Shown one piece after another: positions 42,738-51,126 of a stretch of 64,000 bases of DNA (the stretch's first letter is position 1; each line of letters opens with the position of its first letter). Position numbers and translations under genes: made by a program. The notes below the pieces were generated by a model. It had not been told where the DNA came from. It saw only the letters and a program-made list of their open reading frames with translations, and searched no databases. Source of the stretch: Dyadobacter fanqingshengii (lineage in GTDB: Bacteria; Bacteroidota; Bacteroidia; Cytophagales; Spirosomataceae); the NCBI RefSeq assembly GCF_023822005.2, contig NZ_CP098806.1, positions 1,612,001-1,676,000 of the forward strand. Reading direction: 5' to 3'.

Positions 42738-44021
42738 TCAAACCAAATCCCACTCCTTCCTCGGTTTCCTGGAAAGCAGCTTATTCGCTTCTTTGTCTCC
42801 TACGAATTTCTCCTTGCCGGCGTTCCAGGTTAGTTCTCTTTTGAGGCGATAAGAAATGAGGCCGAGGTGCATGGGCATGGTAAGTTCGCGGGCGTATGCG
42901 AGGTTGGATTCAGGCTGCGTTCTGGCTTTGACGGCGTCGACGAAATTTTGCTGATGGCCTGGCGATCTTGGATTGGTGATGGGCACGGTTGCAATGTCGG
43001 TCATTGTTTCGCCATTAATGTTGATCTTGCGGGTGTTGTAGTCGCACATCAGCGTGCCTTTATCTCCCTCAAAAAACGCCCCTATCCCCTGCTCAGCAGC
43101 GCCGGGAATATCGGGAGGCAAAGAAGTCCATAGAATTTTCAAACCATCAAATTCATAATCAACATTCAATGTTTTTGGCGCATCGGCAATGCCGGCATAT
43201 GCTTCGCCTGTTGCTTTTATTTTTTTCAAACCCTTAGGCTGAATGGACGAGTAAACGACATCGGCAATGTGGCACCAGAAATCGGCGAATTCTCCTCCTG
43301 AATAATCCAGAAAATAGCGGTAAGTGAAGTGGCATTTTTCCGGAATGTATTCCGTGAAAGGCGCCGGCCCAAGCCACATATCCCAGTTCAGGGTTTTAGG
43401 AACTGCCTGAACCGTGGGCGAACCCAGCTCTTTGGTTGTGGACTGCTTCCATAAACGAACCGTATGCACGTTCCCTATTGCGCCCGATTTGATGATTTCA
43501 ACAACCCTGTGAAAGTTATCGCCGGCATGGATCTGGTTACCCATTTGAAAAATACGGTTGTTCTTCTCCATGTGTTTCAACATCATTTTTCCTTCACGCT
43601 GACAGTAGGAAAGCGGTTTTTCACCATACACATCCTTTCCCGCCTGAAATGCCAGCGCCGCGATTTGCGCATGCCAGTGATCTGGTGTCGCGACGGTGAT
43701 GGCGTCAATGTCCTTACGGTCCAGTATTTTACGGAAATCTCCATAAGTGTCCACTTTAATGCCGGGCTTCATACCTTCCAGCTTGGTTTTTGTTTCGCCC
43801 AGGTGTAATTCATCCACATCACAGAGTGCAACTATTTCAACCTCCGGCAAATCAGCAAACCATTTCATGTGGTTATTTCCCATTCCGCCTAGTCCGATGT
43901 GCGCTATACGCAAGCGGTCGCTGGCAGCAGCTTTGCCATAAAGTGAAGGTAAAATGGTGAACCCAAGCGCGCCGAGCCCAACCATTTTTACAAAATCTCT
44001 CCTGTTGGTATGCACACTCAT
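42738..44021 (-). CDS. Tat-exported Gfo/Idh/MocA oxidoreductase
   Basis: A 427-residue enzyme with an N-terminal twin-arginine signal (Arg7-Arg8 in NRRDFVKMVGLGALG), followed by the Rossmann domain (LRIAHIGLGGMGNNHMKWFADLPEVEIVALCDVDE, then DAITVATPDHWHAQIAALAFQAGKDVYGEKPLSYC with the EKP motif). The C-terminal domain has the family's MWLGPAPFTEYIPEKCHFTYRYFLDYSGGEFADFWCHIADVV block. Export implies that it acts in the periplasm on glycosides or sugar acids. The family includes enzymes with tightly bound cofactor; the substrate is unknown. Confidence 0.92.
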   Translation of the reverse strand: MSVHTNRRDFVKMVGLGALGFTILPSLYGKAAASDRLRIAHIGLGGMGNNHMKWFADLPEVEIVALCDVDELHLGETKTKLEGMKPGIKVDTYGDFRKILDRKDIDAITVATPDHWHAQIAALAFQAGKDVYGEKPLSYCQREGKMMLKHMEKNNRIFQMGNQIHAGDNFHRVVEIIKSGAIGNVHTVRLWKQSTTKELGSPTVQAVPKTLNWDMWLGPAPFTEYIPEKCHFTYRYFLDYSGGEFADFWCHIADVVYSSIQPKGLKKIKATGEAYAGIADAPKTLNVDYEFDGLKILWTSLPPDIPGAAEQGIGAFFEGDKGTLMCDYNTRKININGETMTDIATVPITNPRSPGHQQNFVDAVKARTQPESNLAYARELTMPMHLGLISYRLKRELTWNAGKEKFVGDKEANKLLSRKPRKEWDLV

Positions 44022-44204
44022 GGGAAGTCGGGTTAAGGTTTAAGGCGGTTCTGATTTGGAATAAAGGCCACCAGGAGGCAAAAGTTACTCGTAACTACAT
44101 GCCGCGTCGACTAACAATGTTCCTGACGCGCCTTTCATTCTCCCCATTTTTGACTATTTTTCAAAGCAAAGCATTCCTAACCATATTTTTGTAACATATC
44201 GGAT

Positions 44205-45776
44205 ATGAAACAGTCTTTTATCCTGTTTTTAAGTTTTTGTCTCTCCATAAGCCAAATTAACGCGGCCGAAACCGCAACACGACCCGAAAAAGCGCTTCCA
44301 CGCATTGCTATTGCAGGATTAGGGATCGAGTCCAGCACATTTTCACCCGCACTAACCACCGAAGAGGCTTTCAAGGCGAAATATGGTGATGATATTTTCA
44401 CTTCCTACCCTTTTTTAGCCAAAGATTCGCTTGACCGCGGACGTGCCAACTGGATTCCGGCATTGATGGGCAAATCGCTTCCCGGCGGCGCGGTTACGCG
44501 CGAAGCCTATGAATCGCTGGTGAAGCAAACATTGGCTTTGCTGAAAAAGAATGGACCTTATGACGGCCTCTTCTTCGACATTCATGGCGCTATGAGTGTC
44601 GTGGGGCTGGATGATCCGGAAGGCGATTTTATCGTTCGGATTCGCGCCGTAATTGGCACAAAAACCGTTATCTCAACTTCCATGGACTTGCACGGAAACG
44701 TTTCATGGCGGCTGGCCCAGAATACGGACTTGATCACCTGCTACAGGATGGCACCACATGAAGATGCCATGCAATCGAAGAAAAGGGCGGTTGATAATCT
44801 GCTGGCCAGACTCGAAAGCGGCAAAGGAAAACCCGCTTACAAGGCTTGGATTCCAGTTCCCATATTGTTACCCGGTGAAAAAACGAGCACCAGGATTGAA
44901 CCGGGAAAAACATTATATTCCAAAGTCGCTCCTGCTGCGGCACAAGCAGGCGTGATTGATGCTGCGATCTGGATTGGTTACGCCTGGGCGGATGAGCCTC
45001 GTAATCATGCGGTTGTAATGGTAACCGGCGATGATAAGGCTGTTGTTTCCAAAACGGCGGAACAACTGGCTGCGAGCTTCTGGAAAGTGAGGTCTGATTT
45101 CGAATTCGTTGCGCCGACGGGCACACTGAAAGAAGCATTGGACAAAGCTGTGAAAAGCCAGAAACACCCCTTCTTTATCAGCGATTCGGGCGATAACCCA
45201 ACGGCAGGCGGCGCAGGAGATGTTACTTGGACCTTGCAGGAAATCCTGGCCCGTCCAGAGTTTAAAACCGATAAAGGCCCGGCATTGATTTATGCTTCCA
45301 TTCCTGGCCCGGACCTTGTGAAGGCAGCCATAGCAGCCGGTGTCGGCAATAAAGTAGATGGGTATGCAGGCGCCAAAGTGGATTTCCGTCTAGCGCCGCC
45401 CCTGCATCTTGTAGGCACAGTGGAAGCCATCGAACACGGGGATCGCAATGCGGAAACAGAAGTGGTCGTAAAAGTGGGAAGTGTGCACATTATCGTCACT
45501 GCAAAACGCAAACCTTACCATAAGGAGGCAGATTTTACAAGACTAGGCCTTAACCCAAGAAAGGCAGACATTGTGGTTGTGAAGATCGGCTACCTGGAAC
45601 CTGAACTTTACAATATGCGCGCTGACTGGATTTTGGCACTGACACCAGGCGGCGTGGATCAAAACCTGGAAACATTAGGCTACAAACGCATCAAAAGACC
45701 CATGTTCCCATTGGACAAGGACATGAAAGAGCCGGATTTGAAAGCTCAGTTTGTACCCGCATCAGATGCAAAGTGA
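44205..45776 (+). CDS. M81-family (MlrC-like) metallopeptidase
   Basis: A 523-residue exported protein (signal peptide about residues 1-20) of the M81/MlrC family: RIAIAGLGIESSTFSPALTTEEAF, GLFFDIHGAMSVVGLDDPEGDFI, ISTSMDLHGNVSWRLAQNTDLITCYRMAPHEDAMQSKKRA. After a long linker comes the C-terminal domain SDSGDNPTAGGAGDVTWTLQEIL. His and Asp residues in DIHGA, DLHGN and HEDA are the metal ligands of the family. MlrC degrades linear microcystin, but most members have unknown peptide substrates. It is divergent from the Gfo/Idh gene, with 183 bp between their starts. Confidence 0.85.
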   Translation: MKQSFILFLSFCLSISQINAAETATRPEKALPRIAIAGLGIESSTFSPALTTEEAFKAKYGDDIFTSYPFLAKDSLDRGRANWIPALMGKSLPGGAVTREAYESLVKQTLALLKKNGPYDGLFFDIHGAMSVVGLDDPEGDFIVRIRAVIGTKTVISTSMDLHGNVSWRLAQNTDLITCYRMAPHEDAMQSKKRAVDNLLARLESGKGKPAYKAWIPVPILLPGEKTSTRIEPGKTLYSKVAPAAAQAGVIDAAIWIGYAWADEPRNHAVVMVTGDDKAVVSKTAEQLAASFWKVRSDFEFVAPTGTLKEALDKAVKSQKHPFFISDSGDNPTAGGAGDVTWTLQEILARPEFKTDKGPALIYASIPGPDLVKAAIAAGVGNKVDGYAGAKVDFRLAPPLHLVGTVEAIEHGDRNAETEVVVKVGSVHIIVTAKRKPYHKEADFTRLGLNPRKADIVVVKIGYLEPELYNMRADWILALTPGGVDQNLETLGYKRIKRPMFPLDKDMKEPDLKAQFVPASDAK

Positions 45777-45783
45777 TAAACAA

Positions 45784-45811
45784 AGCGATCTCACAAAAAT
45801 GTGAGATCGCT
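45784..45811. terminator. Bidirectional terminator
   Basis: AGCGATCTCACA / TGTGAGATCGCT form a perfect 12-bp stem with a 4-base loop, 7 bp after the M81 gene stop. T-rich sequence follows on the plus strand. Confidence 0.8.
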
Positions 45812-45849
45812 GCCTGTTTGTGTGTGTTTGCCTTTAATGTGTGTGCTGA

Positions 45850-46311
45850 CTAGTTATTATTTCTTTTCTTCTTCTTCGAATGGTCTACAATCGCACCGGT
45901 TCCGGCTCCTACACCCGCACCGATCAAGCTACCGACCAATGCACCTTCACCGCGTTTCTTGTTTACGATTGCGCCGGTAATTGCTCCCGTTCCGGCACCA
46001 ACGACCGCTCCTTTTGCCGTGTGGTTCCATCCTTTTTTACGCGCTGCTGGTGCAGGTGCGCTGGAATTAGCGGCAACAGACTGGCTGCTTTTTTCTTCCG
46101 CAACCCTTGCTTCCTCTGCCTTCTTTTCAGCCTCGCGGTTAGCCATTACCGTGTTCATAGAATCCACAATCGCTTTCTTTTCCATCACATGTTTCATAGA
46201 ATCGATTGCAATCTGCTTTTCTTTCAATAATGTCGCTTCTTTATCGGCGCTGCTATTGCAGGATGCCATGAAAATTGCTGCACTGATTATTGAAATGGGT
46301 AATTTGTTCAT
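45850..46311 (-). CDS. Glycine-zipper lipoprotein
   Basis: A 153-residue lipoprotein starting at MNKLPISIISAAIFMASC (Cys18; ATG 46311, 22 codons after an earlier possible start at 46377). Residues 20-85 are a charged coiled coil (KEATLLKEKQIAIDSMKHVMEKKAIVDSMNTVMANREAEKKAEEARVAEEK). The C-terminal 55 residues alternate glycine (AKGAVVGAGTGAITGAIVNKKRGEGALVGSLIGAGVGAGTGAIV) in a glycine-zipper pattern that should insert into membranes. It ends in a basic K-rich tail. Such proteins are outer-membrane or envelope anchors; the partner is unknown. Confidence 0.75.
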   Translation of the reverse strand: MNKLPISIISAAIFMASCNSSADKEATLLKEKQIAIDSMKHVMEKKAIVDSMNTVMANREAEKKAEEARVAEEKSSQSVAANSSAPAPAARKKGWNHTAKGAVVGAGTGAITGAIVNKKRGEGALVGSLIGAGVGAGTGAIVDHSKKKKRNNN

Positions 46312-46482
46312 TTTGATATTAGGTTGGTTAACATCACGAATTAATCCTAAAATCGTGCCAACCTGATAATAGCCCATATAGTATAAATTCTGGCATACTT
46401 CGTTCGGGTCAGTGCTATACTGGGATTGTCCAAAGTGACGACCTTATCTACAATTCCAGCATAAATACAGGAAAAAGTACTA

Positions 46483-46522
46483 AAACACCGCCAGAACCAA
46501 CAGGAGCCTTTGGGCGGTGTTT
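46483..46522 (-). terminator. Terminator of the DHFR-like gene
   Basis: AAACACCGCC pairs with GGCGGTGTTT around a 20-base loop. On the minus strand a T-rich stretch (TTTTAGTACTTTTT) follows. The last base pairs overlap the stop region of the gene at 46521. Confidence 0.65.
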
Positions 46523-47069
46523 ATCGGGAATAAGTCATTAATGCTACCCCTGATTTCGCCGTTTTCACCTCCTGCAACGTCAGCGGAACGCGATCCTGAA
46601 TATTTGAGAACAGCGGCTTACCAGACCCCAGAATGATGGGGTGAACCGCCAACCGGAACACATCTACGAGTCCCAGATTAATAAAGGTCGTGATCAGGTT
46701 TGCACCGCCGTAGAGCCACAAGTTTTTGCCCGGTGCGGCCTTCAATTTTTCAATTTCCCCCACGATGTCCGAATGAATGTAAGTTGCTTTGCCATCCGGC
46801 GTGGCACTTCTCGAAAACACGTATTTTACTTTGCTATGGACTGTTTCCCAAAGCTTCTTATCAGCCGGGCCAGCGTCTGGTTTGGGCTGATATTGCCCCC
46901 ACATGTCATAGCTGATGCGTCCGTACAATATGGTGTCAATGCTGTCCAGGAAGTCGGTAAAACTCGTATCCTGAACATCTTCATCCATGATACACCAGTC
47001 AATTTCACCATTTGGACCTTCAATAAATCCATCCAGGGTGACAGCGAGGTCAAGCACTACTTTTCTCAT
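46521..47069 (-). CDS. Dihydrofolate reductase-like (RibD C-terminal) protein
   Basis: A 182-residue protein of the RibD C-terminal/DHFR-like family: VVLDLAVTLDGFIEGPNGEIDWCIMDEDVQ, ILYGRISYDMWGQY, YVFSRSATPDGKATYIHSDIVGEIEKLKAAPGKNLWLYGGANLITTFINLGLVDVFRLAVHPIILGSGKPLF. The start MRKVVLD at 47069 is preferred to one nine codons earlier. The Asp in DGF and the GGANL/GxG binding motif are kept, so NADPH binding is likely. The substrate is unknown. A homologue sits at 48081-48689. Confidence 0.85.
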   Translation of the reverse strand: MRKVVLDLAVTLDGFIEGPNGEIDWCIMDEDVQDTSFTDFLDSIDTILYGRISYDMWGQYQPKPDAGPADKKLWETVHSKVKYVFSRSATPDGKATYIHSDIVGEIEKLKAAPGKNLWLYGGANLITTFINLGLVDVFRLAVHPIILGSGKPLFSNIQDRVPLTLQEVKTAKSGVALMTYSR

Positions 47070-47185
47070 TTTATTTATGGCTAATGTGATTTCCAAAATT
47101 ATAAAATCAGCGGGTATTATTGATCACGATGTTCGTGCTGCTTTTTATTGCCTTGCAGCTGGATTGAAATTCGGCCTGGAAAGAT

Positions 47186-47286
47186 CGGTCGAGCCTACGG
47201 CTCTTGTTGGCATTTGCGTGAGTCGGTTTCTGCAAAAGCCAGAGCCTCGACCGACATCCTACCGACGGGTTTCAACCCGTCGACCG
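47186..47286. repeat. REP-like cluster of palindromes
   Basis: Three short palindromes are packed into 100 bp. CGACGGGTT-TC-AACCCGTCG is perfect (9-bp arms at 47263-47271 and 47274-47282). GAGCC-TAC-GGCTC is perfect (47191-47203). CGGTCGAG (47186-47193) pairs with CTCGACCG (47246-47253). Such GC-rich hairpin clusters are typical of extragenic REP elements mobilised by REP-associated tyrosine transposases. I see no such transposase in the window. It lies between divergent genes, so it is not a terminator of either. Confidence 0.6.
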
Positions 47287-47388
47287 TCCCAAAAAGCCCC
47301 CCTGCCCGACATGCCGTAAAAACGCCGCATTAAAACCGCTACAAAATGGTAAATTGAGCACATACTTTTGCTTCAAAACAACTTCACT

Positions 47389-47964
47389 ATGAGCCAACTA
47401 ACCATATCTGAACAAATTCGCAGTTTGCGGAAGGCCAAAGGGCTTTCGCAGGAAGCCTTAGCGGAAAACGCGGGCATTAACCTACGCACTTTGCAGCGCA
47501 TTGAAACTGGTCATGCAGCGCCACGCGGCGAAACCTTACGGCTGCTGGCACGGGCGCTGGATGTGTCGGTGCAGGATTTGTCAGAATCTGTTGAAGCGCC
47601 CCCAGTTGCAATGGAGGATGATCCCGGCTTTTTGAGACTAATGAGTCTTTCGGCGCTTACACTGTGGTTTATCCCTTTTGGAAATATCCTGATTCCGCTC
47701 GCTTTCTGGGTTTTAAAAAAGAATAAAATCAATGGCGTCGCTGAGCTGGGCCGACGCATTATTAACTTCCAGATCATTTGGACCGTTGTCACTTATGGCT
47801 TGGCCATATTGAATATTTTCCCAGCCTTTTTAGGCCAAATTTACATAGACCCATTTGTCATGATGCCCATTATGCTGCTGTTTTTCATTGCCAACACCGT
47901 TTACATCATTATCATCACAAAGAAAATTCCGAGCGCCGAGCGTGAGGTTTTGACGCAGGTTTAA
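47389..47964 (+). CDS. XRE-type HTH protein with DUF4870-like membrane region
   Basis: A 191-residue protein starting at MSQLTISEQIRSLRKAKGLSQEALAENAGINLRTLQRIETGHAAPRGETLRLLARALDVSVQDLS, an XRE-type HTH (residues 5-65). The following part has hydrophobic segments near residues 85-107, 122-143 and 152-175 (WFIPFGNILIPLAFWVLKKNKINGVAELGRRIINFQIIW), which match DUF4870. HTH-DUF4870 fusions act as membrane-bound regulators whose signal is unknown. The start at 47389 was preferred over a possible one seven codons earlier (47368). Confidence 0.82.
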   Translation: MSQLTISEQIRSLRKAKGLSQEALAENAGINLRTLQRIETGHAAPRGETLRLLARALDVSVQDLSESVEAPPVAMEDDPGFLRLMSLSALTLWFIPFGNILIPLAFWVLKKNKINGVAELGRRIINFQIIWTVVTYGLAILNIFPAFLGQIYIDPFVMMPIMLLFFIANTVYIIIITKKIPSAEREVLTQV

Positions 47965-48080
47965 ATCCCATGTCCGAATTGGAAAATCCCGGAGCTTTTC
48001 GGCTTCGAAGGCAAACTCGTGAATGCTGGGAAGGAAAACCGCCTTATTGCCAGATCCGTTTCGCATTTTGAACCAACCGC

Positions 48081-48689
48081 TTAGCCCTCCGCAGCATTGC
48101 CAGTAGGCACTTTGCCATTCAGTTCAAATGACGCGCAGATCACGCCGGTGGAAGAAACCGCGTGTTTGATTAATTTCAGGCCGCTCGGAAGTGCCCCTCC
48201 GGCAAAAAGCTTTTTCCCTTTACCCAACACCACCGGATAAATCCACACATTAATCTGGTCGATCAGCTCATTTTGAAACAATGATTGAATCAAATCAGCG
48301 CTGCCCCACATGTGCAAATTGGGTCCGTCGCTGGCTTTCAGCTCTTTAATCTGTGCTATGGTATCGCCATTGAGCAACTTAGTGCCGTCCCAGCTGGCAT
48401 CCGACAATGTTCGAGTTGCCACATATTTTTTAATCTTGTTAAATTTCTCAGCGATCGGCCCGGACTGGTTCGGCCAATAAGGCTCCCAAATGTTATAAGT
48501 AAAACGCCCCAGAAGCAGGTCGTAATCCTCATTCAAGGCCGCAAAAAGCGATTGCGTGGTAATGTCGTCTGAATAAGTCGCAGACCACCCGCCCAGCTCA
48601 AAACCGCCCGTCGTGTCCTCATCCGGCCCACCGGGACCCTGAATAACCCCGTCCAAACTCAAATGTTCATTGATGATGATCCTTCTCAC
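48081..48689 (-). CDS. Dihydrofolate reductase-like (RibD C-terminal) protein
   Basis: A 202-residue relative of the protein at 46521-47069: IINEHLSLDGVIQGPGGPDEDTTGGFELGGW, YDLLLGRFTYNIWEPYW, LLNGDTIAQIKELKASDGPNLHMWGSADLIQSLFQNELIDQINVWIYPVVLGKGKKLF. It shares the LSLDGxIxGP opening, the GRxTY block, the WGSADLIQSL motif and the VVLGKGKKLF end. Its substrate is unknown. The two copies are separated by the REP-like cluster and the HTH-DUF4870 gene, and both read from the minus strand. Confidence 0.85.
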   Translation of the reverse strand: MRRIIINEHLSLDGVIQGPGGPDEDTTGGFELGGWSATYSDDITTQSLFAALNEDYDLLLGRFTYNIWEPYWPNQSGPIAEKFNKIKKYVATRTLSDASWDGTKLLNGDTIAQIKELKASDGPNLHMWGSADLIQSLFQNELIDQINVWIYPVVLGKGKKLFAGGALPSGLKLIKHAVSSTGVICASFELNGKVPTGNAAEG

Positions 48690-48830
48690 GTCGTTCCAAT
48701 TTAAATGTTGAAGATGTAAATGACAGGCGCAAGTTCAGCAAACGCCAGGCAACAAACGCGGTGTGATTCCGTCTATTTGGAGGGGGGAATGCGACAGGGC
48801 TTTTAGCCGTCTACAAACATCAACGGATAG

Positions 48831-49043
48831 GAGCGAAAAATTCACGGAAATTGTACTCAAAATACCACATTTACAAGCATATTTTTTCTGATCCCACCGT
48901 TCCAAGCATTTAATTACGCCAAACTCAATGCTCCCAATCTGCTGGTCACGGAATGGCACACTTTCAGCAAATGGCAGATCGTGGTAGTCGTTTTGGGGAG
49001 CATTGTATGGTTTTTGATGATATTGGGATTGGCGATGGGTTAA
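48831..49043 (+). pseudogene. Possible C-terminal remnant of a membrane protein
   Basis: The plus frame from 48831 to the TAA at 49041-49043 has no start codon but reads FNYAKLNAPNLLVTEWHTFSKWQ followed by a strong hydrophobic helix (IVVVVLGSIVWFLMILGLAMG) at the end. It looks like the tail of a membrane protein rather than noise, but no family is recognised. It lies downstream of nothing obviously related. The region 49044-49350 shows no clear gene. Confidence 0.3.
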
Positions 49044-49350
49044 GTAAATCAGCACCTTCTCCAGCGAATTTACCTGTCGCGGATCATTTGGTCGATTGAA
49101 CACCCGACTAGCAGTGATATTTTTCAGGCCCTCAAATTGCACTATTCCAACAAACACCTTCCCTATCAGAAGAACTTCGCCCAACCTCTCCTTCCAAGTA
49201 AACTATTGACAACCAATCTACGTTAACCAAACTGAGGGCAATAAAACACATTCTATAAACAGCAATCATTTCCCTCATTTCATAACTATTTTAATACCAC
49301 AAAAAAAAAGCCCCTAACAGAAACCCGGGGCGATTGAAACAGACATTATC

Positions 49351-49722
49351 ATGATACGATTACAAAAACACACGAAACAGAATAAGACAAGAGAGCAGGG
49401 TCAGGAGTCTTCGGCAAACCGTTACTCTGTACTTTATACGCTTAAGGGGCAATATCAGCACGTTGGATGTTCGACAGAGGAAGAGGCGCAGTATGTGCTG
49501 AGCATGCTGATGACGGATGGCGACCGTGTTCCGGTAGGGATTTATGATTCTAACGCAGATTCTTTCGAATGGGAGATCATTGGCCAATATTTTCACAGCC
49601 AGGATTCTATCAGCGATCAACAGACGCGTCTGCATGAAGTGCTTACCATTTCCCGCACATTGCGTCGCCGCGATGCCAGCTGGCAGCCGGGTTACTTGCA
49701 GAAACCTAGCTTTTTTGCTTAG
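49351..49722 (+). CDS. Conserved-looking small hypothetical protein
   Basis: A 123-residue protein with a basic N-terminus (MIRLQKHTKQNKTREQGQES), a compact region SVLYTLKGQYQHVGCSTEEEAQYVLSMLMTDGDRVPVGIYDSNADSFEWEIIGQYF and a charged C-terminal helix. No signal peptide, membrane helix or known domain is visible. The composition and downstream terminator support a real gene. Its function is unknown. Confidence 0.55.
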   Translation: MIRLQKHTKQNKTREQGQESSANRYSVLYTLKGQYQHVGCSTEEEAQYVLSMLMTDGDRVPVGIYDSNADSFEWEIIGQYFHSQDSISDQQTRLHEVLTISRTLRRRDASWQPGYLQKPSFFA

Positions 49723-49738
49723 AAACGGATATCAGAAT

Positions 49739-49762
49739 GCGGGCGCGCTTGGTTGCGCCCGC
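49739..49762 (+). terminator. GC-rich terminator hairpin
   Basis: GCGGGCGC and GCGCCCGC pair perfectly around an 8-base loop, 16 bp after the stop of the gene at 49351-49722. The T run that follows is short (TTTATA). Confidence 0.7.
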
Positions 49763-49836
49763 TTTATACCCATTCAATCTTCTCTCTTTTGCGTTTATAG
49801 CCTTCATACTGTACAGAAGGCGTTTTCAGGTTACCC

Positions 49837-50199
49837 CTACCGAAAATGCAAAACCACCAAAGCCACAATCGCGGGTAAAGCCTGCACGTAGAATATCTTT
49901 TTACTGGCGGTGACGGCCCCGTAAATTCCGGCGATAATCACGCAAGTCAGAAAGAAAATGGCGATGTGAAATGCCCAGTGACCTTCGAGGAAAAAATACC
50001 AGATCAATCCGGCTGCCAGGAATCCGTTGTACAGCCCCTGATTGGCGGCTAATGTCTTCGTAGGCTTAAACAATTCAGGGGCCAGTGATCCTTTGAATGT
50101 CTCTTTTCCCTTGGTCTCCCAGGCAAACATTTCAATGTACATGATGTAAAGATGTTCAAGCGCAACAAGGCCAACGAGAATTTTGCCAAGGATTTCCAT
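49837..50199 (-). CDS. DUF1304 membrane protein
   Basis: A 120-residue protein starting at MEILGKILVGLVALEHLYIMYIEMFAWETKG (ATG 50199; an upstream start at 50307 is unlikely because it would cover the neighbouring terminator). The DUF1304 pattern is clear: LVALEHLYIMYIEMF, then NQGLYNGFLAAGLIWYFF, HIAIFFLTCVIIAGIYGAVTASK and an end in VQALPAIVALVVL. Four helices are predicted near residues 3-23, 52-70, 76-96 and 100-118. It is an inner-membrane protein of unknown function. Confidence 0.85.
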   Translation of the reverse strand: MEILGKILVGLVALEHLYIMYIEMFAWETKGKETFKGSLAPELFKPTKTLAANQGLYNGFLAAGLIWYFFLEGHWAFHIAIFFLTCVIIAGIYGAVTASKKIFYVQALPAIVALVVLHFR

Positions 50200-50250
50200 A
50201 GGTGGATTGAATAAAGTTGACAAACGCGATAACTCCTTAATATTACAAAA

Positions 50251-50288
50251 AAGAGCTGACCATTCTAAATCAGAAGTGGCCAGCTCTT
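50251..50288 (-). terminator. Terminator of the ThuA gene
   Basis: AAGAGCTG and CAGCTCTT, continuing as CCA/TGG after one mismatch, form a stem followed on the minus strand by TTTTTTG. It lies just past the ThuA gene stop (50310) and upstream of the DUF1304 start. Confidence 0.75.
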
Positions 50289-50309
50289 TCCTTATTTTAT
50301 CTTCCATTT

Positions 50310-51056
50310 CTACTTCAAACCCTTCCCTGTCGCGGCCCAGTAAATGCCTCCGTACAAATGATCCAGGAACGATTGATCTGAGTATACCAAGCCGATGTGA
50401 CCCAGGCCGGTGTAGAACGCGCGGCCGCCGTCGTAGTTGTGATACCAGGCCATCGGGTGTTCTGCGCCCATTCCGGCGCCTTGGTTGGTTTTTGGATCGT
50501 ATGATTTTTCGTCCAATGTGATCAGGATTTTGAGATCATCGGCGTTGTATGGTTTTTTGTATTCGTACCACTCGTCGGTCCAAATAATGCGTTTTGGAAA
50601 GCGCTCCAAGCCTGGAAAATTGCTGTCTTTTACGTCCAGAAATGCGGTTTGCTGTGCGGGGTGGGTTTTGAAATACATGCCTACCAATTTGCCATACCAT
50701 GCCCAATCGTATTCCGTATCCGCCGCGGAGTGGATTCCTACGAAGCCTTTTCCACTTTTAATGTATTTTTCAAATGCTGCCTGTTGCGCATCATTCAGGA
50801 CGTCGCCGGTTGTGTTCAGGAAAATGACGGCTGCGTAGTTAGCCAACCCTTTTTCACTGAAAACATCTGCATTTTCCTGCCAGTCCACCGAGAAATTGTG
50901 GCGTGAAGCCAAGTTTCTGATCCCGGCAACGCCTTCGTGGATGGAAACGTGGTGAAAACCTGCTGTTTTGGTAAATAATAAAACTTTAAACTGCTGCGCC
51001 TGGGCGTATGCCACGCTCACAATAACAAGAAGCAGTGGCAGTAATTTTTTGAACAT
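50310..51056 (-). CDS. ThuA-domain protein, exported
   Basis: A 248-residue protein with a signal peptide (residues 1-20, ending AYAQAQ) and a ThuA/class I GATase-like fold: FKVLLFTKTAGFHHVSIHEGVAGIRNLA, YAAVIFLNTTGDVLNDAQQAAFEKYIKSGKGFVGIHSAADTEYDWAWYGKLVGMYFKTHPAQQTAFLDV, HPMAWYHNYDGGRAFYTGLGHIGLVYSDQSFLDHLYGGIYWA. ThuA proteins act in trehalose or other disaccharide utilisation, probably on 3-keto-glycosides. No DUF1080 or keto-sugar dehydrogenase is adjacent apart from the distant stub at 8446. It lies downstream of the BNR-type gene and may share its transcript. Confidence 0.9.
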   Translation of the reverse strand: MFKKLLPLLLVIVSVAYAQAQQFKVLLFTKTAGFHHVSIHEGVAGIRNLASRHNFSVDWQENADVFSEKGLANYAAVIFLNTTGDVLNDAQQAAFEKYIKSGKGFVGIHSAADTEYDWAWYGKLVGMYFKTHPAQQTAFLDVKDSNFPGLERFPKRIIWTDEWYEYKKPYNADDLKILITLDEKSYDPKTNQGAGMGAEHPMAWYHNYDGGRAFYTGLGHIGLVYSDQSFLDHLYGGIYWAATGKGLK

Positions 51057-51126
51057 AATGGTTTCAGGATTCGTGTTTTGGTATTTTGTATCTACTATTA
51101 AAACAGAAAGCGGGTGGAATATACTT

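Noticed and set aside
48735..49184. Minus-strand frame of 149 codons
   Set aside because: It runs antisense to the plus-strand membrane-tail remnant and across a low-complexity stretch; no domain or signal is visible.
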